Shown piece by piece: positions 51,602 through 61,971 of a stretch of DNA of 64,000 bases (positions are counted from its first letter, which is position 1; every line of letters begins with the position of its first letter). The notes below the pieces were generated by a model, which saw only the letters and a program-made list of their open reading frames with translations, was not told the origin of the DNA and did no database searches. The stretch covers positions 1,315,190-1,379,189 of the forward strand of contig NZ_QNRT01000002.1 of assembly GCF_003315245.1 (NCBI RefSeq), written 5' to 3'. This stretch comes from Arenicella xantha (GTDB taxonomy: Bacteria; Pseudomonadota; Gammaproteobacteria; Arenicellales; Arenicellaceae). A program made the position numbers and the translations under genes.

Positions 51602-52594
51602 ATGACTTTTACGCTCTCAGTCTTAGACCAATCTTTCACACGATCACCGGACCAAGCTCCGCAAGCGCTGCAAGAGACCATTGCCATGGCGCAGTGGTGT
51701 GAACAGTTAGGCTATGAACGTTTTTGGGTATCAGAGCATCACGCATTTGCCACCTTGGCTGGCAGTGCGCCCGAAGTGCTAATCGCCGCATTAGGTGCTG
51801 CAACCAAACGCATAAGACTAGGCTCCGGTGGCATTATGCTACCGCATTACAGCGCCTATAAAATTGCTGAAGTGTTTTCTTTATTGGCCAACCTCTACCC
51901 AGACCGGATCGATCTTGGAGTGGGCCGAGCCCCTGGCGCTGACATGTCCACTGCCGTCGCATTAGCGACTGACGGACGCCCTAAATTCGAACGCTTTCCT
52001 GCGTTGCTGGAAGAGTTGACAAACTACTTACGCGAGCCGGTGAGCAAACCCCTAGTAAGCCCCAAACCACCAGAGAATCTACCAATTTGGTTACTCGGAT
52101 CAAGTGCTGACAGTGCGCAACTTGCCGCACAACAAGGTTTGCCCTACAACCTAGCTCTGTTTATTAACCCTCAGGCTCAGTCGGAGTTGATTCGTCTATA
52201 TAAACAATATTTTACGTCGACCCGCAAAGGTCAGCGGCCATATGGCACGATCACCATTAGCGCATTTTGTTGCGACACTGAGGCTGAAGCTAAGCGCCAG
52301 CAGCATACCTTCGACGTGAACTTTTTTCGATTTGTTAGTGGGGAGCGTAACGCGTCCAACGGTGGTGCTCTGCTAACCCCAGAGCAAGCTGCTGATTACC
52401 CGATGACACCGCAATTCGCGGGCTTTATCGCGCAGCGCAACCAAAATCGCGCCGTTGGCTCGCCCTCACAAGTGGCGGATGCAATTCAAGCCATTGCTAA
52501 ACGATATGCTGCCGATGAAGTCATGATTGTTAGTAACATCTATGGCTTTGAAGAGCGCAAGCGGTGCTTCGAGCTAATAAAAAAGAGCATTTAA
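51602..52594 (+). CDS. Luciferase-like flavin-dependent monooxygenase (LLM class, MsnO8 family)
   Basis: 330 residues of TIM-barrel LLM type. YERFWVSEHHAFATLAGSAPEVL near 38-60 and RIRLGSGGIMLPHYSAYKIAEVFSLLANLYPDRIDLGVGRAPG near 70-115 are the hallmark blocks. It should use FMN or F420-like flavin; in proteobacteria members of this group use FMN, and many are of unknown substrate. Single gene with no reductase partner next to it. Confidence 0.9.
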   Translation: MTFTLSVLDQSFTRSPDQAPQALQETIAMAQWCEQLGYERFWVSEHHAFATLAGSAPEVLIAALGAATKRIRLGSGGIMLPHYSAYKIAEVFSLLANLYPDRIDLGVGRAPGADMSTAVALATDGRPKFERFPALLEELTNYLREPVSKPLVSPKPPENLPIWLLGSSADSAQLAAQQGLPYNLALFINPQAQSELIRLYKQYFTSTRKGQRPYGTITISAFCCDTEAEAKRQQHTFDVNFFRFVSGERNASNGGALLTPEQAADYPMTPQFAGFIAQRNQNRAVGSPSQVADAIQAIAKRYAADEVMIVSNIYGFEERKRCFELIKKSI

Positions 52595-52738
52595 CAGCCA
52601 GCAACCCTCAATAATCCCCTCGCCTTATACTGTGTAGCACACACTCTTTTAACGCTTTATTGGATATTCCGCGCAGGATTTTCGGTCGCCAAACGTAACT
52701 AATTAAATTATCACCTAATTAGTGCGTCTATCAAACTC

Positions 52739-53341
52739 ATGAGCAGAGCTCTCTTATTTGTCTTTTTCGTTGCCAGCTTAGTTGGCTGCACCACATTGAA
52801 TTTTGAATCACCTAACACCGTTGATCTAAGCGGTGTTTGGTTACTCGACCCGTCAATAAGTCAACATGTCCTTTTCGCACCACCGAAATCAAACCGCAAA
52901 TCATCACGACGAGAAGGCGGTGCGGGCTCATCCGGCGGCCGAGGTGAACACGGCGGCCAAGGTCGACGAGGCGGTCGCGATGATTCCCAAAGCGAAGGCA
53001 ACAACACTGGTGGCCATCAGCAAAAACCCGAAGCAGCCGTCGCTAATAAAATGACGATTGAACAAGCATTTGATTCGATGGGAATTCGCTATGTATCGGG
53101 GCCCAACCAGACCGAATCGTATCGAGATATCGATTGGGGCACCACCGAGACTTACAAAAATAAAACCACCGCTGGTTGGCGCGAAACATCGCTGGTGGTA
53201 GAGACTGAAAGCAAACGCACAACCACCACTGAAACCTATAACTTAAGCGCCGATGGAAACGTCTTAACGCTAGAGTTCGAAGTGGATGACAGAAAATTCC
53301 TTAGAGTCTTCAAACGAGACACAACCGAGGCCGCTAAGTAG
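52739..53341 (+). CDS. Lipoprotein with a Gly/Arg-rich insert
   Basis: 200 residues. Lipobox LVGC puts the lipidated Cys at 17. Mature region in three parts: a beta-strand start (VDLSGVWLLDP), a low-complexity stretch at about 50-100 rich in Gly, Arg, Ser, Asp (GGRGEHGGQGRRGGRDDSQ), and a beta-rich C-terminal half (WRETSLVVETESKRTTTTETYNLS, LTLEFEVDDRKFLRVFKRD) like a small beta barrel or beta sandwich. No family recognised. The insert may be a flexible surface or metal-binding linker. Confidence 0.6.
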   Translation: MSRALLFVFFVASLVGCTTLNFESPNTVDLSGVWLLDPSISQHVLFAPPKSNRKSSRREGGAGSSGGRGEHGGQGRRGGRDDSQSEGNNTGGHQQKPEAAVANKMTIEQAFDSMGIRYVSGPNQTESYRDIDWGTTETYKNKTTAGWRETSLVVETESKRTTTTETYNLSADGNVLTLEFEVDDRKFLRVFKRDTTEAAK

Positions 53342-53399
53342 CTGCTCAGGAGTAGTAGCTTGACACCGCTTAACCCGCGAAGACATTCGCATCGACTCG

Positions 53400-54296
53400 C
53401 TAGCTCTTAGATTTTTTTAAGAGCTTCTGGAATCGCGCGTTAGTACTGACCACAGCCTCGCGCTCCGCGCGGGTAAAGCCATTTTTGTCAATCGAAGTCG
53501 ATTCAAAAAGTTTACTTGCTCGATTGACCAAATGGTTTCCAAGCACACCGAAATACTGAGACAACTTACCAGAAGCTGACTGTAAAACCAGCGTTACACC
53601 AGCTCCGTGGTAATAAGTGCAATGCCAAAACCCGGGCGGCACATACAACGAGTCTCCGTCATTCAATTCAGCCACATACGCTTGAATTCCCTTGAGCGCT
53701 GGATATTTATTAAACTGCGGTTGATTATAATCGACATCTCTAACCGTGATTCCGGACCGGCCAATTGCGTAAACGAACTGTGATTGAGCCGCAGGCACCA
53801 GCAACACCGATGCGCGTTCACCAAAATGACAACGTACAGTGTGCATCACCGAAGAGGTCTGACGCATTGGTTCTAAGACACCTTGGCCGCCGATACAAAG
53901 TGAAGTTAAACGAGTAAAGAAGTCAAACCCAAGTCGCGGGTAGCTAAAGTCCTTTTCCAGTTCAGGGACTTGGCTAAGCAGCAATCGAGATATCCGAAAA
54001 TCGCTGCCTTCTTGTTGTTGCAACTCAAAAAAGCGCGCTAAATTGGTTTGTAATATTGGCTTAAAACGCTGCCCTCGATTTAACTCAAGTTGCTCGCTAT
54101 AAACCGGCACATCAATGTCACCAAAGCTTTTCGACAAATAGTCAGTCGACCATTTAGAGCTTGCCGGCCAATACTTACTTAGATCACCAAACACAACAGG
54201 TGTTCCAGTTCTTCGATAGCGAACCTGCAAGTCCGAGACTGGCAAAGAGTTCTTTCGATCAACCGGAATATGCTTTATTGATTTAAACACTTTCAA
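53400..54296 (-). CDS. JmjC / cupin-8 domain protein lacking the HxD iron motif
   Basis: 298 residues with the cupin-8 double-stranded beta-helix. The region expected to bear the HxD pair reads MHTVRCHFGE (151-160), so His152 is kept but Asp is replaced by Val154; the distal His is kept as H225 in PPGFWHCTYYH. Fe(II)/2-oxoglutarate hydroxylases need HxD...H, so the protein may be inactive or bind metal differently. The phrase LNDGDSLYVPPGFWH (211-225) is very typical of the family. Stand-alone gene, no signal peptide. Confidence 0.75.
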   Translation of the reverse strand: MKVFKSIKHIPVDRKNSLPVSDLQVRYRRTGTPVVFGDLSKYWPASSKWSTDYLSKSFGDIDVPVYSEQLELNRGQRFKPILQTNLARFFELQQQEGSDFRISRLLLSQVPELEKDFSYPRLGFDFFTRLTSLCIGGQGVLEPMRQTSSVMHTVRCHFGERASVLLVPAAQSQFVYAIGRSGITVRDVDYNQPQFNKYPALKGIQAYVAELNDGDSLYVPPGFWHCTYYHGAGVTLVLQSASGKLSQYFGVLGNHLVNRASKLFESTSIDKNGFTRAEREAVVSTNARFQKLLKKSKS

Positions 54297-54711
54297 CCTT
54301 TTGCATGAATCATTTCAATATTAATTAATTTAGCGACTAATGTAACAACACAGCCAACTAAGCAACGTCATCACTGGGAATCGAGACATCGACAAATAGC
54401 TTGGCGCGCAAGGCTCACGGGCATACCCGCCCGCTGACATAGTGGTAAGGATGGTTTCGTCCAGCCCGCATATCAACTCGCGGCTTAACACGGCTATATC
54501 GCACAGCTTAAAACCCAGTCTTAAAACTAGTTAAGAGGCTCGCCGCGACCATCAGCACTGTCGAACCTGTCGATTCATGCAACCGCTCGGCAATTCTATT
54601 CTCAGCGGCGAAAATACTCAACAAAATCGTGAGGTTAATGGAGTTCAAGGCCCAATACGACACGGTATACTCTAGTTTGACAGAAAATTGAGCAGCATCT
54701 TGTCCCAAACA
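54297..54711. other. Intergenic region, little recognisable
   Basis: 415 bp. It contains one small minus-strand open frame (54508-54708) discussed separately; otherwise no repeats, hairpins or promoters stand out. Confidence 0.4.
54508..54708 (-). CDS. Doubtful small hypothetical protein
   Basis: 66 residues, with a hydrophobic stretch (STVLMVAASLL) near the end. No family, no clear ribosome binding site and no partner. It could be a short membrane protein or noise; recorded for completeness. Confidence 0.2.
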   Translation of the reverse strand: MGQDAAQFSVKLEYTVSYWALNSINLTILLSIFAAENRIAERLHESTGSTVLMVAASLLTSFKTGF

Positions 54712-55959
54712 TTACTCAGGAATGCTTTGGATCGGCCTATTCGCCACTTTTTCTGCTAATTGTCTCAGTAAGGCAGCACTAATCGACGGCCCACGCTCAG
54801 CAAGCACACTAATCAACTCACGGAATTTACCGTCGCCTAGCTCATTATGAAGATTCGCAAACACAGTAACCGCTTTCGCGGTAGCTGCTCCTTTTGAATT
54901 TTTACTTGCTAATTTTTTTACGGTATCGCCCCAGCGCTGTTGTTCTTCTAACGCCGTTTTAAACCGATGATCGGTAATGCCGCCGGATTGGTTTAATAAT
55001 ACCAACGCGAGATATTCAGCAAGCCCCTCATCAATCCAGTCAGCATCACGAGTGGCCTCGCGCTGCATTGCGACATGCACGAGTTCATGCAGCAGCGTAC
55101 TCGTGCCATTTTCACTCACCAATGGCCGATCGCCGTGCAAAAATAAAGACCCCGGCCCAGATAGAGCCCCACGCCACATATTGTCGGTAGCACTCACGAC
55201 CAACAAACGGTCAGGGAAGTCAGGAAACCATTCACGCACAGTAGGCACAGTGAAGCCCAACATAGTCAAAATCTCCAGACGTCGCACCTCTTGGCCAACA
55301 GGTGCGGACACAGCAACATTGGTGTCTGCAATACGGTTTCGGCGAACACCCAATTTACCTAATTGAACCCAGCCAGTAGGCCGATCAAATAGCCGATCAG
55401 GGTTATCTATTGCATAGTGGTGTTCACTAATTTCAGGATATCGCGTCACCGAACTCCAGCTAGGCGGCAATAAAAACTGGAGTTGAGTTCGAGAACGACT
55501 ATCGCGCCGCACTCGACTATTCGCTGCTGGCACTAAATCATCGGCTCGAAATAATGCCCAGTCAGTAGTTACCCGAGAGTCGTAGCGTTCACCGCGAGAA
55601 TGGTTCAGCTGGACACAGTAAACCAGCTTCCCCCCCAGTTCTGGAACCTCCCAATGCCACTTACCATTAGTTTGCTCGAGCACACCATCAGCCTTGAACT
55701 GGCTATAGTGCTTATCAATCGGCCAACTCAGTTGCTTGAGTAGATGTGCGGACTGACTCACCTCGACCGTGACCGGCAAACAATTGTCAGCACCATCAGC
55801 TTGAGTCATAGTGCGGAAGTCTACCGTTATATCAAAGCGATACTCCAACCCTTCTTGATTCACGGCGTTGGAAGGCGATTGTTGCGCAGCCGCTAACTGG
55901 AACAACGCTGCTAAGGTCAACAGGGCGATTACAACGTTGTATCGAAAAAAATTCTTCAT
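54712..55959 (-). CDS. Secreted gluzincin-type zinc metallopeptidase
   Basis: 415 residues from ATG 55959 (an upstream ATG at 56007 would precede the signal peptide with a polar extension). Signal peptide ends AAAQQ (about 26). After a beta-rich region comes the zinc motif HELVH (291-295) and, about 16 residues later, DEGLAEY, whose Glu is the third ligand, as in the gluzincin peptidases (M1/M61-like or 'peptidase MA'). Substrate unknown. It is downstream of the esterase at 56054-56908 by 94 bp, same strand. Confidence 0.82.
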   Translation of the reverse strand: MKNFFRYNVVIALLTLAALFQLAAAQQSPSNAVNQEGLEYRFDITVDFRTMTQADGADNCLPVTVEVSQSAHLLKQLSWPIDKHYSQFKADGVLEQTNGKWHWEVPELGGKLVYCVQLNHSRGERYDSRVTTDWALFRADDLVPAANSRVRRDSRSRTQLQFLLPPSWSSVTRYPEISEHHYAIDNPDRLFDRPTGWVQLGKLGVRRNRIADTNVAVSAPVGQEVRRLEILTMLGFTVPTVREWFPDFPDRLLVVSATDNMWRGALSGPGSLFLHGDRPLVSENGTSTLLHELVHVAMQREATRDADWIDEGLAEYLALVLLNQSGGITDHRFKTALEEQQRWGDTVKKLASKNSKGAATAKAVTVFANLHNELGDGKFRELISVLAERGPSISAALLRQLAEKVANRPIQSIPE

Positions 55960-56053
55960 CTCGGCATTATAGGCTGAACTAATTGATCGCGAATTTCTGC
56001 CATACAAATATTAATAATAAGCGCATTAAGCAGTAAAAAATCTCCGCGCCAGC

Positions 56054-56908
56054 TTACTCGCCATTTGCAAATAAACTCTTCAGGCCGTGATACGCGGCGA
56101 GATGTAAAGTATCGCCATGGTTTAGCTCATCAAAATACGCATAACTTGAAAAATCTTTGCTTTGATATGCATGATTTAGTTTATCGGCTAGCGAAGTAGC
56201 CAAACGTACCATCGTAGAGCCTTCATCACCGACCGCGACAAACACCTTGGGCTGCGCCTTTGCGATCACTTTGATTTCTTCATTTAACAAGCGTTCTTGG
56301 TCCCACCAAAGACTCGGACTGACGATTAAATAGTTATCAAAGAGCTGCGGCTTAGTAAACAGCACCTCAGTAGCCAATAGCCCGCCAAGGGATTGTCCTA
56401 TCAAAGTTCGTTGACCGGTAGTGCGATAGCGACTCATTACCAAGGGTTGCACTTCATTCTCTAAAAAATCGATAAATGCGCGTGAACCACCGGCCATTGG
56501 AAATTCTTGCTGATCGCGTTTATCCGACGATGGCGATGTGAAATCTCGTTTACGATCGACATTCTCAATGCCCACCACGATTGATTCAGGGGTAAAATTC
56601 AACCACGGCAGAGACGTAAATTGCACCAGACCAGCGATGTGAATAAAATCTTCATCGGCACCACCATCTAGAAGATAAATAACCGGGTACTTTTTGTCCG
56701 CAGCGGACTCATAACTTACGGGCAGATAGATGTTGAGCTTCCTAGCCTCGCTCAGGGTTGAGGAGTCAAGCCGTAGCTGCTCTCCGAGCACTATTGTTGC
56801 AACATCAGGTGCAACGTCAATTGAGATTGTGTCGCTCGCGTGCGACCGACCACCGTCAACGAGAAATAGTAGGAATAAGCTCAGTAAAATCTTATTAGTA
56901 GTCGTCAT
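56054..56908 (-). CDS. Secreted esterase D/Fes-like alpha/beta hydrolase
   Basis: 284 residues with a signal peptide (about 1-24, ending SHA/SDT). Nucleophile Ser173 in GQSLGG, the oxyanion-type segment YLLDGGADEDFIH (78-90), and a late His (ELNHGDT) complete the usual set. Similar proteins hydrolyse ferric siderophore esters or other esters in the periplasm. There is no siderophore uptake gene here, so the substrate is open. Confidence 0.82.
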   Translation of the reverse strand: MTTTNKILLSLFLLFLVDGGRSHASDTISIDVAPDVATIVLGEQLRLDSSTLSEARKLNIYLPVSYESAADKKYPVIYLLDGGADEDFIHIAGLVQFTSLPWLNFTPESIVVGIENVDRKRDFTSPSSDKRDQQEFPMAGGSRAFIDFLENEVQPLVMSRYRTTGQRTLIGQSLGGLLATEVLFTKPQLFDNYLIVSPSLWWDQERLLNEEIKVIAKAQPKVFVAVGDEGSTMVRLATSLADKLNHAYQSKDFSSYAYFDELNHGDTLHLAAYHGLKSLFANGE

Positions 56909-57054
56909 AACATTAGTTTGGTTTAGGTAGGTAAGAAAAGATTATCGTTGCTGTGAGCTTGGCCTATATTGTTTAGGCTAAACAGCGTTTAAGCATACTT
57001 CGAGCATCTTATATTTGTCTGCTCAGCCAGAGAACACGTTAACTTTATAAGAAG

Positions 57055-57885
57055 TCAACATTTGCCGCTTATTCGGTGACGCTGCTCAGCTTGCTCGCGT
57101 AAGGCATGTGTGACAATCTTCCATATCTTACGGTTAAACCCCATGCCTAGATGCGCCGAATTAACTTCAATATTCTGCACATTCGGACTCATTTCATCGA
57201 CTGCCGCAGTGGCTGAGACCACACCATCTGTGCGACTAAAGATTGATGTAATGGGTTGTAGAATCGGCTTTCTATTACGCTTATCGATCGACTGTTCGAT
57301 CCAGTCCAAGTCATAATTTTTCGCTTTAAAGAAATCCGCAGCTCGACTGTACTTAGGCCCCCCGACGATAGGAGCGCCAAACGTAATCACTTGCGCAACT
57401 TGGTCGGTTAGCTCACGCGCACATTCTCGCGCGATATACCCGCCTAAACTCCAGCCAATCAACACCACGGGCGAATCGAGCTCGGTCGAGCGCTGTTTGA
57501 CTCTGGCTATTGCTAGGTCACATAAGTAGGGAACGCCGCCCTCGCCTTTGTAAGTATCTGCACTGTAGTTATTGGGCAAATCAAACTCCCAATAAGGTGC
57601 TAAGTCTTCCAACACATGAGGATAATTAGTACCCGCAAGATTGACCCCCAAACCCCAACCTTCAGTGCAGTAGCCTAACCTTCTTAGATGTAACTCAAGA
57701 GCTCTCAAATAAATTTCATCGGACCCAAACCCAGGAAACATCATGATTGGTAGCGCGCCATTAACGGCCGGTTCGCGAACTTTCAATTTACTTCGCAACA
57801 ATGAAAATGGCACTAAAGCGACATCAAGCAAAGCTCGACTCTCTAGTACAAAAGATAACTTAGATGGGGGCTTTCTAACCATCAC
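57055..57885 (-). CDS. Alpha/beta hydrolase, lipase-like
   Basis: 276 residues, no signal peptide but an N-terminal basic segment. PGFGSDEIY (51-59) follows the first strand, and the nucleophile is Ser146 in GWSLGG. Other catalytic residues: an Asp in SRTDGVVS and a His in NSAHLGMG. Resembles lipases of the PGAP1-like type. Substrate unknown. Three successive minus-strand genes (54712-57885) encode hydrolases, but spacing of more than 90 bp makes a common operon unsure. Confidence 0.78.
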   Translation of the reverse strand: MMVRKPPSKLSFVLESRALLDVALVPFSLLRSKLKVREPAVNGALPIMMFPGFGSDEIYLRALELHLRRLGYCTEGWGLGVNLAGTNYPHVLEDLAPYWEFDLPNNYSADTYKGEGGVPYLCDLAIARVKQRSTELDSPVVLIGWSLGGYIARECARELTDQVAQVITFGAPIVGGPKYSRAADFFKAKNYDLDWIEQSIDKRNRKPILQPITSIFSRTDGVVSATAAVDEMSPNVQNIEVNSAHLGMGFNRKIWKIVTHALREQAEQRHRISGKC

Positions 57886-58151
57886 AATCTGCCTTCAATC
57901 AATATATGATTCAATGTAACACCATATTCTATTGCGACTTTATAGGCAGCCTTATGTGGACGAAATATCTCTCTCACCGTGTATTCAACGTGCGCCAATG
58001 CCAAATTAGAGCTCAAATTGAGTAATGTGGTTATCTCAGATATTATTCACAACTGTTTGTCGGAAAATCCGGGAAGATAGAAAAATAACAATGGAACTAA
58101 AATGGAACAAAAAATAACACTAAGGACAGTCATAAAGTGGAGAGACAAACC

Positions 58152-61079
58152 GTGACCGATTTAAATATACAAGAGTTAGGGTTTACGCCCGTACAAAAAG
58201 CACCAGCAACCAAAACATTCAACGGCATTGGCACTCGACTTTACGGCCACGGAAAAATCGACGGCGCTGAATCACTATATACAAAAATATTGTATTTCAC
58301 GATTCTCTTTGTACCGATTTTGGCGCTAAAGCGCTATCTCGTGCATCAACAAGATGGTGCTGAATATATTCTCGGCAAAGGTCCTCTGCTCGGGCTATCG
58401 AAGGTGTGGAACCTGTTAGTGGCCACATTAATCGTTGGCTTTGTTGGATTTGGGGCATATCAGAATCATGTTAATTCTCCAGAGTACATCGCTAAGACTC
58501 TCATGGCGCAAGCCACAGATGATATAGCCGAGCGTCAATTCGAGCCAGCGCTCGACAATCTCAAGCTGGTTTATAGGGGCAACAGTTCTCTCAAACAAAC
58601 CGCTAAGAATAAGATCACGGAGATGATGACACCAGCATATTTGGCGGAACTAACACCGAGCGAAAATCTAGACGTGATCGCCTCAGCAGGGCAACTTAAA
58701 ACCCTGTTTCCTCAACGCGCAGAACTGTGGATAGAAAAATTTAATAGCTACCAATCTAGTGCTCCAGCCGTGGCCAGTGAATTCGCTGACTTAATTGTTA
58801 AGAACACTAGTGATGAAGCCACTATTCAACTCTACGAAGCAAAGAATCACAAGTTGTTGCAGTCACTATATTTGCAGAACAAAAGTGATTTCACTATTTC
58901 TGAACGTTACGCAACGCTCGAAGAACGGTTAAACCAATGTGCAGACTGCATTGAAATTTTAGAACCACATTTTGATAAGCTCGGGACCACCAATGCAGCA
59001 AGAATATTAGGGCAAGCATATGCGGCTAACGGCGCGACCGACAAAGCCTATGAACTTCTGCAGCCCTATGTAGCATTGCACATCGAGCAATACCATACGG
59101 CTGAAGCGAATTACGATAAAGTGATTGAACAAGTTTGGGATAAAACTATTGACCAACTCAACGCCGGCAGCGCTCCGTCGAGCTTCTACACTAAATACGA
59201 TGCCGCCACTGAAGAGCAACAATCTCAAATGGTGGACGAGTACTTTATTGAAAAGCGTGACAGCTCTGCGCAAGTGAGCCGTGCTCTGCAAGCGTATACA
59301 GAGTCAACCAGCGTCGTTCCAGTCGCACTCGACCTTGGCATTGTGCTGCTAAATAAAGCATCCGCTAATCCTGATGACAGCGCTAGAAATACTTTGTTAG
59401 AACAAGCTGAAACAACTTTCTTATCAGTACAAAACTATGCCGGCGATAGTGATGAATATCAGCTCTATTTAGGTCAAGTTTATTATTGGCTTAGCAAAGA
59501 AGAAAAAGGCGACGAGCTATTTGCCGCATTACTGAAAAAATATAATCGCAGCCCCCAAGTATTAGACTCACTCTCAGAGACATTGAGATCATTAGGAGCA
59601 TTTTCAAAGTCTAAGGAATATGCACTTGAAGCTTATGAAACGTCGAGCGAACCGAAAGAGAAGCAATATTTCGCTCAATCACTAGCACTACACTCCGTAG
59701 ATCTTGAAGAAAAGATTAAATGGCTTAGTAAAGCTGATCAGGCAAATTCGTTTGTTCAAGGTGATTTACTAACGTCTAAAGGAAAAATGGCCGTCGAAGA
59801 CGATCAAACGGACAAAGCAATTGACTATTATCAACAGGCGATTGAGGTTTACAAAACAATCCCGGAGAACGCCACGCAACACAATAATATAGCGCTGATT
59901 TATTTAGCTAAGTATCGACTAAACTACGACCCTGTTGATATTGAAGCCGCTCTCGCTAACTTAGACTCAGCCATAGCCCTCGAGCCAGAAGACAGCATTG
60001 TATTGTCGAATGCAGCTTCTCAGCATATAGCTAAGGCATACAGAGACGTGCAAAGCCCAGTTATCAATTTTAAAGCGCTCGAGTTCTCTCCTTCACTCGA
60101 TCTATTTGCTTTTCTCTACAAAAACCAAGCAGAAAAAGACCAAATCAGAGCTAAACTTAAAGCTCACTCATCGTTCAAAAAAGGACTAAGTTATTTAGAA
60201 AAAGCCGTGCTTCTTGCGCCAAAAAGTGTCTCCGACTTAACAGAGCTTACCGATATATATGCATTTATGGACGACCGTGATGGATTAGCAAGGTTGGCCA
60301 ATCGATTCAAAGAACTCGAGCTTGATTTAGGCCAAAGCCAACAGCGGAAACTGGATGCGCGTAGTGGAGTTAATTCTCAAGCCAAGCTTGAGAATAGTCT
60401 GTATTTCATCGCTCGGTCCAGTGACAAATTAACTGCGCCCGAAATCATCAAAAGCCAGATTAACCAGACGATTTTAAATTCTTACATTTTGACAACCCAA
60501 GCAAATATGAGTGCGTATGGACGTGTCGAAGATACCGCTGAATTGGTGGCGCGAGCTCGTAGCAACTATCAACGAAGCAGTTCTTCTAGCACTCGCTCAG
60601 ATTTGGAATCAATTATCCTGCACCGCTTAATTGAAAACGCCAAGCTCAACCTCCCTGAGTTTGCTAGCCTAATAAACCAGTACCAACTAATTCTAGACGA
60701 AGATAGTGTGTTCTGTATTGCCCTAACAGGTATAAATGGTTTTAAAGAGTTTGTTCAGAAAGACCCATTACATTCCGAATTATTGTCCTTATTGGAAACT
60801 GGCACAGAAAGTTTCCCGAAGTCATTTAGTGTTTTTGAATGGAAAATATTGAACGAATTAGGTCGTCAAACTACAGCAAACAAAATTGCACAGGTTTATA
60901 AATCAGACCCTAGTATAGAGCATCTTAACCTGTTGGCTTTTAAACGCACCAGCAACATGGAATACGTTAATTACCATACAACTCTCATACTAGAAATGCT
61001 GGGCAAGCCAGATCAAGCTAAGCGTCACTACCAAGCGGCAATCGAAGGCGGTTTGAGTCTTCCATCCGTAAATCTATAG
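58152..61079 (+). CDS. Large membrane-anchored TPR-repeat protein
   Basis: 975 residues from GTG 58152, chosen because GGAGAGAC lies at ideal spacing; an earlier GTG at 58137 also fits the frame. N-terminal part contains a conserved signature (RLYGHGKIDGAESLYTKILYF, then a second helix around 80-100) and two transmembrane segments (about 45-60, 85-105). The rest is a long series of helical TPR-like repeats (for example DQTDKAIDYYQQAIEVYKTI, and LANLDSAIALEPEDSIVLS). It would expose a scaffold to the periplasm or cytosol. Function not recognised. Monocistronic. Confidence 0.75.
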   Translation: MTDLNIQELGFTPVQKAPATKTFNGIGTRLYGHGKIDGAESLYTKILYFTILFVPILALKRYLVHQQDGAEYILGKGPLLGLSKVWNLLVATLIVGFVGFGAYQNHVNSPEYIAKTLMAQATDDIAERQFEPALDNLKLVYRGNSSLKQTAKNKITEMMTPAYLAELTPSENLDVIASAGQLKTLFPQRAELWIEKFNSYQSSAPAVASEFADLIVKNTSDEATIQLYEAKNHKLLQSLYLQNKSDFTISERYATLEERLNQCADCIEILEPHFDKLGTTNAARILGQAYAANGATDKAYELLQPYVALHIEQYHTAEANYDKVIEQVWDKTIDQLNAGSAPSSFYTKYDAATEEQQSQMVDEYFIEKRDSSAQVSRALQAYTESTSVVPVALDLGIVLLNKASANPDDSARNTLLEQAETTFLSVQNYAGDSDEYQLYLGQVYYWLSKEEKGDELFAALLKKYNRSPQVLDSLSETLRSLGAFSKSKEYALEAYETSSEPKEKQYFAQSLALHSVDLEEKIKWLSKADQANSFVQGDLLTSKGKMAVEDDQTDKAIDYYQQAIEVYKTIPENATQHNNIALIYLAKYRLNYDPVDIEAALANLDSAIALEPEDSIVLSNAASQHIAKAYRDVQSPVINFKALEFSPSLDLFAFLYKNQAEKDQIRAKLKAHSSFKKGLSYLEKAVLLAPKSVSDLTELTDIYAFMDDRDGLARLANRFKELELDLGQSQQRKLDARSGVNSQAKLENSLYFIARSSDKLTAPEIIKSQINQTILNSYILTTQANMSAYGRVEDTAELVARARSNYQRSSSSSTRSDLESIILHRLIENAKLNLPEFASLINQYQLILDEDSVFCIALTGINGFKEFVQKDPLHSELLSLLETGTESFPKSFSVFEWKILNELGRQTTANKIAQVYKSDPSIEHLNLLAFKRTSNMEYVNYHTTLILEMLGKPDQAKRHYQAAIEGGLSLPSVNL

Positions 61080-61165
61080 ACCGACACATATCCAAAGGTA
61101 GCGGCATACCGAAAGGCGTTTAACTGGCTAGTCTGAAGCAATAACGCTGTTCGGTGAGTCGCCAA

Positions 61166-61786
61166 TCAAATACAGCGTTTAGTCGCAACGCCATAGTATT
61201 GGTACGCCGCAATCTTTGGGCCCTTAATATATCCTTGCTCCAAGCTTTGGATATCAAAAACCGAATCGATCAAGCTCGGTATAGGACGATCAAGATTACA
61301 ACCACCGGCTATTCTGCGCCAAGCTGGATTAATACGATGCTGCCATTTTTGAATGTTGGCTTCTGGTGCTTCCCCATGCTCACAAAAAAGTAGTGGACCG
61401 CTAGGTTTCAAAACTCGCTGCATCTCTCCTAGCGCACGCTGCCAATCAGGAATAGTACAAAGCGTATAGGTTAAAACAATGGAATCTACGCAAGCATCTT
61501 CAAGCGGTATTTGTTCACTCGGGAGGTCGAGCCACTTTACCGTAATCGACGACTGAGCAACATTCGCACCAGCCTTTAGTCGCATGCCCTCAGAAGGCTC
61601 TAGCCCCCAAATAAACTCGACTTGGCTCGCGTCATAGTGCCGCAAATTTAACCCAGACCCCATGCCGATTTCGAGCACTTTGCCATAAGCCCTTGGTACT
61701 ACTTTTTCACGCTGACGATGTACAGCGCCAGTGCCACAGGCACAATTTATTAAACAAGGTAATACTGTGTTTGAATAAAAACCCAT
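61166..61786 (-). CDS. Class I SAM-dependent methyltransferase
   Basis: 206 residues from ATG 61786, which has a good AGGAGATC site (an upstream in-frame ATG at 61882 does not). Motif I VLEIGMGSGLNL (about 39-50) binds AdoMet; a later LTYTLCTIPDWQRALGEM (near 115-132) is motif III-like in the UbiE/Coq5-type group. Substrate unknown. Divergent from nothing obvious; convergent with the TPR gene. Confidence 0.88.
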   Translation of the reverse strand: MGFYSNTVLPCLINCACGTGAVHRQREKVVPRAYGKVLEIGMGSGLNLRHYDASQVEFIWGLEPSEGMRLKAGANVAQSSITVKWLDLPSEQIPLEDACVDSIVLTYTLCTIPDWQRALGEMQRVLKPSGPLLFCEHGEAPEANIQKWQHRINPAWRRIAGGCNLDRPIPSLIDSVFDIQSLEQGYIKGPKIAAYQYYGVATKRCI

Positions 61787-61971
61787 CGTCGATCTCCTGA
61801 CCCTAAAATTCAAAGTAATTACGGACCCTAACCACGTGCCAAAAGTCACACTGACTAACTGTTGTGACTGGTCTTTCGCCACAACAGGTTTTCAGTCGAG
61901 AGTTGGGTTACCGCATTACTATATTGTGCAGTGCTTCTTCCTCACAATATTAACAGTGTTTCTATATAGCG

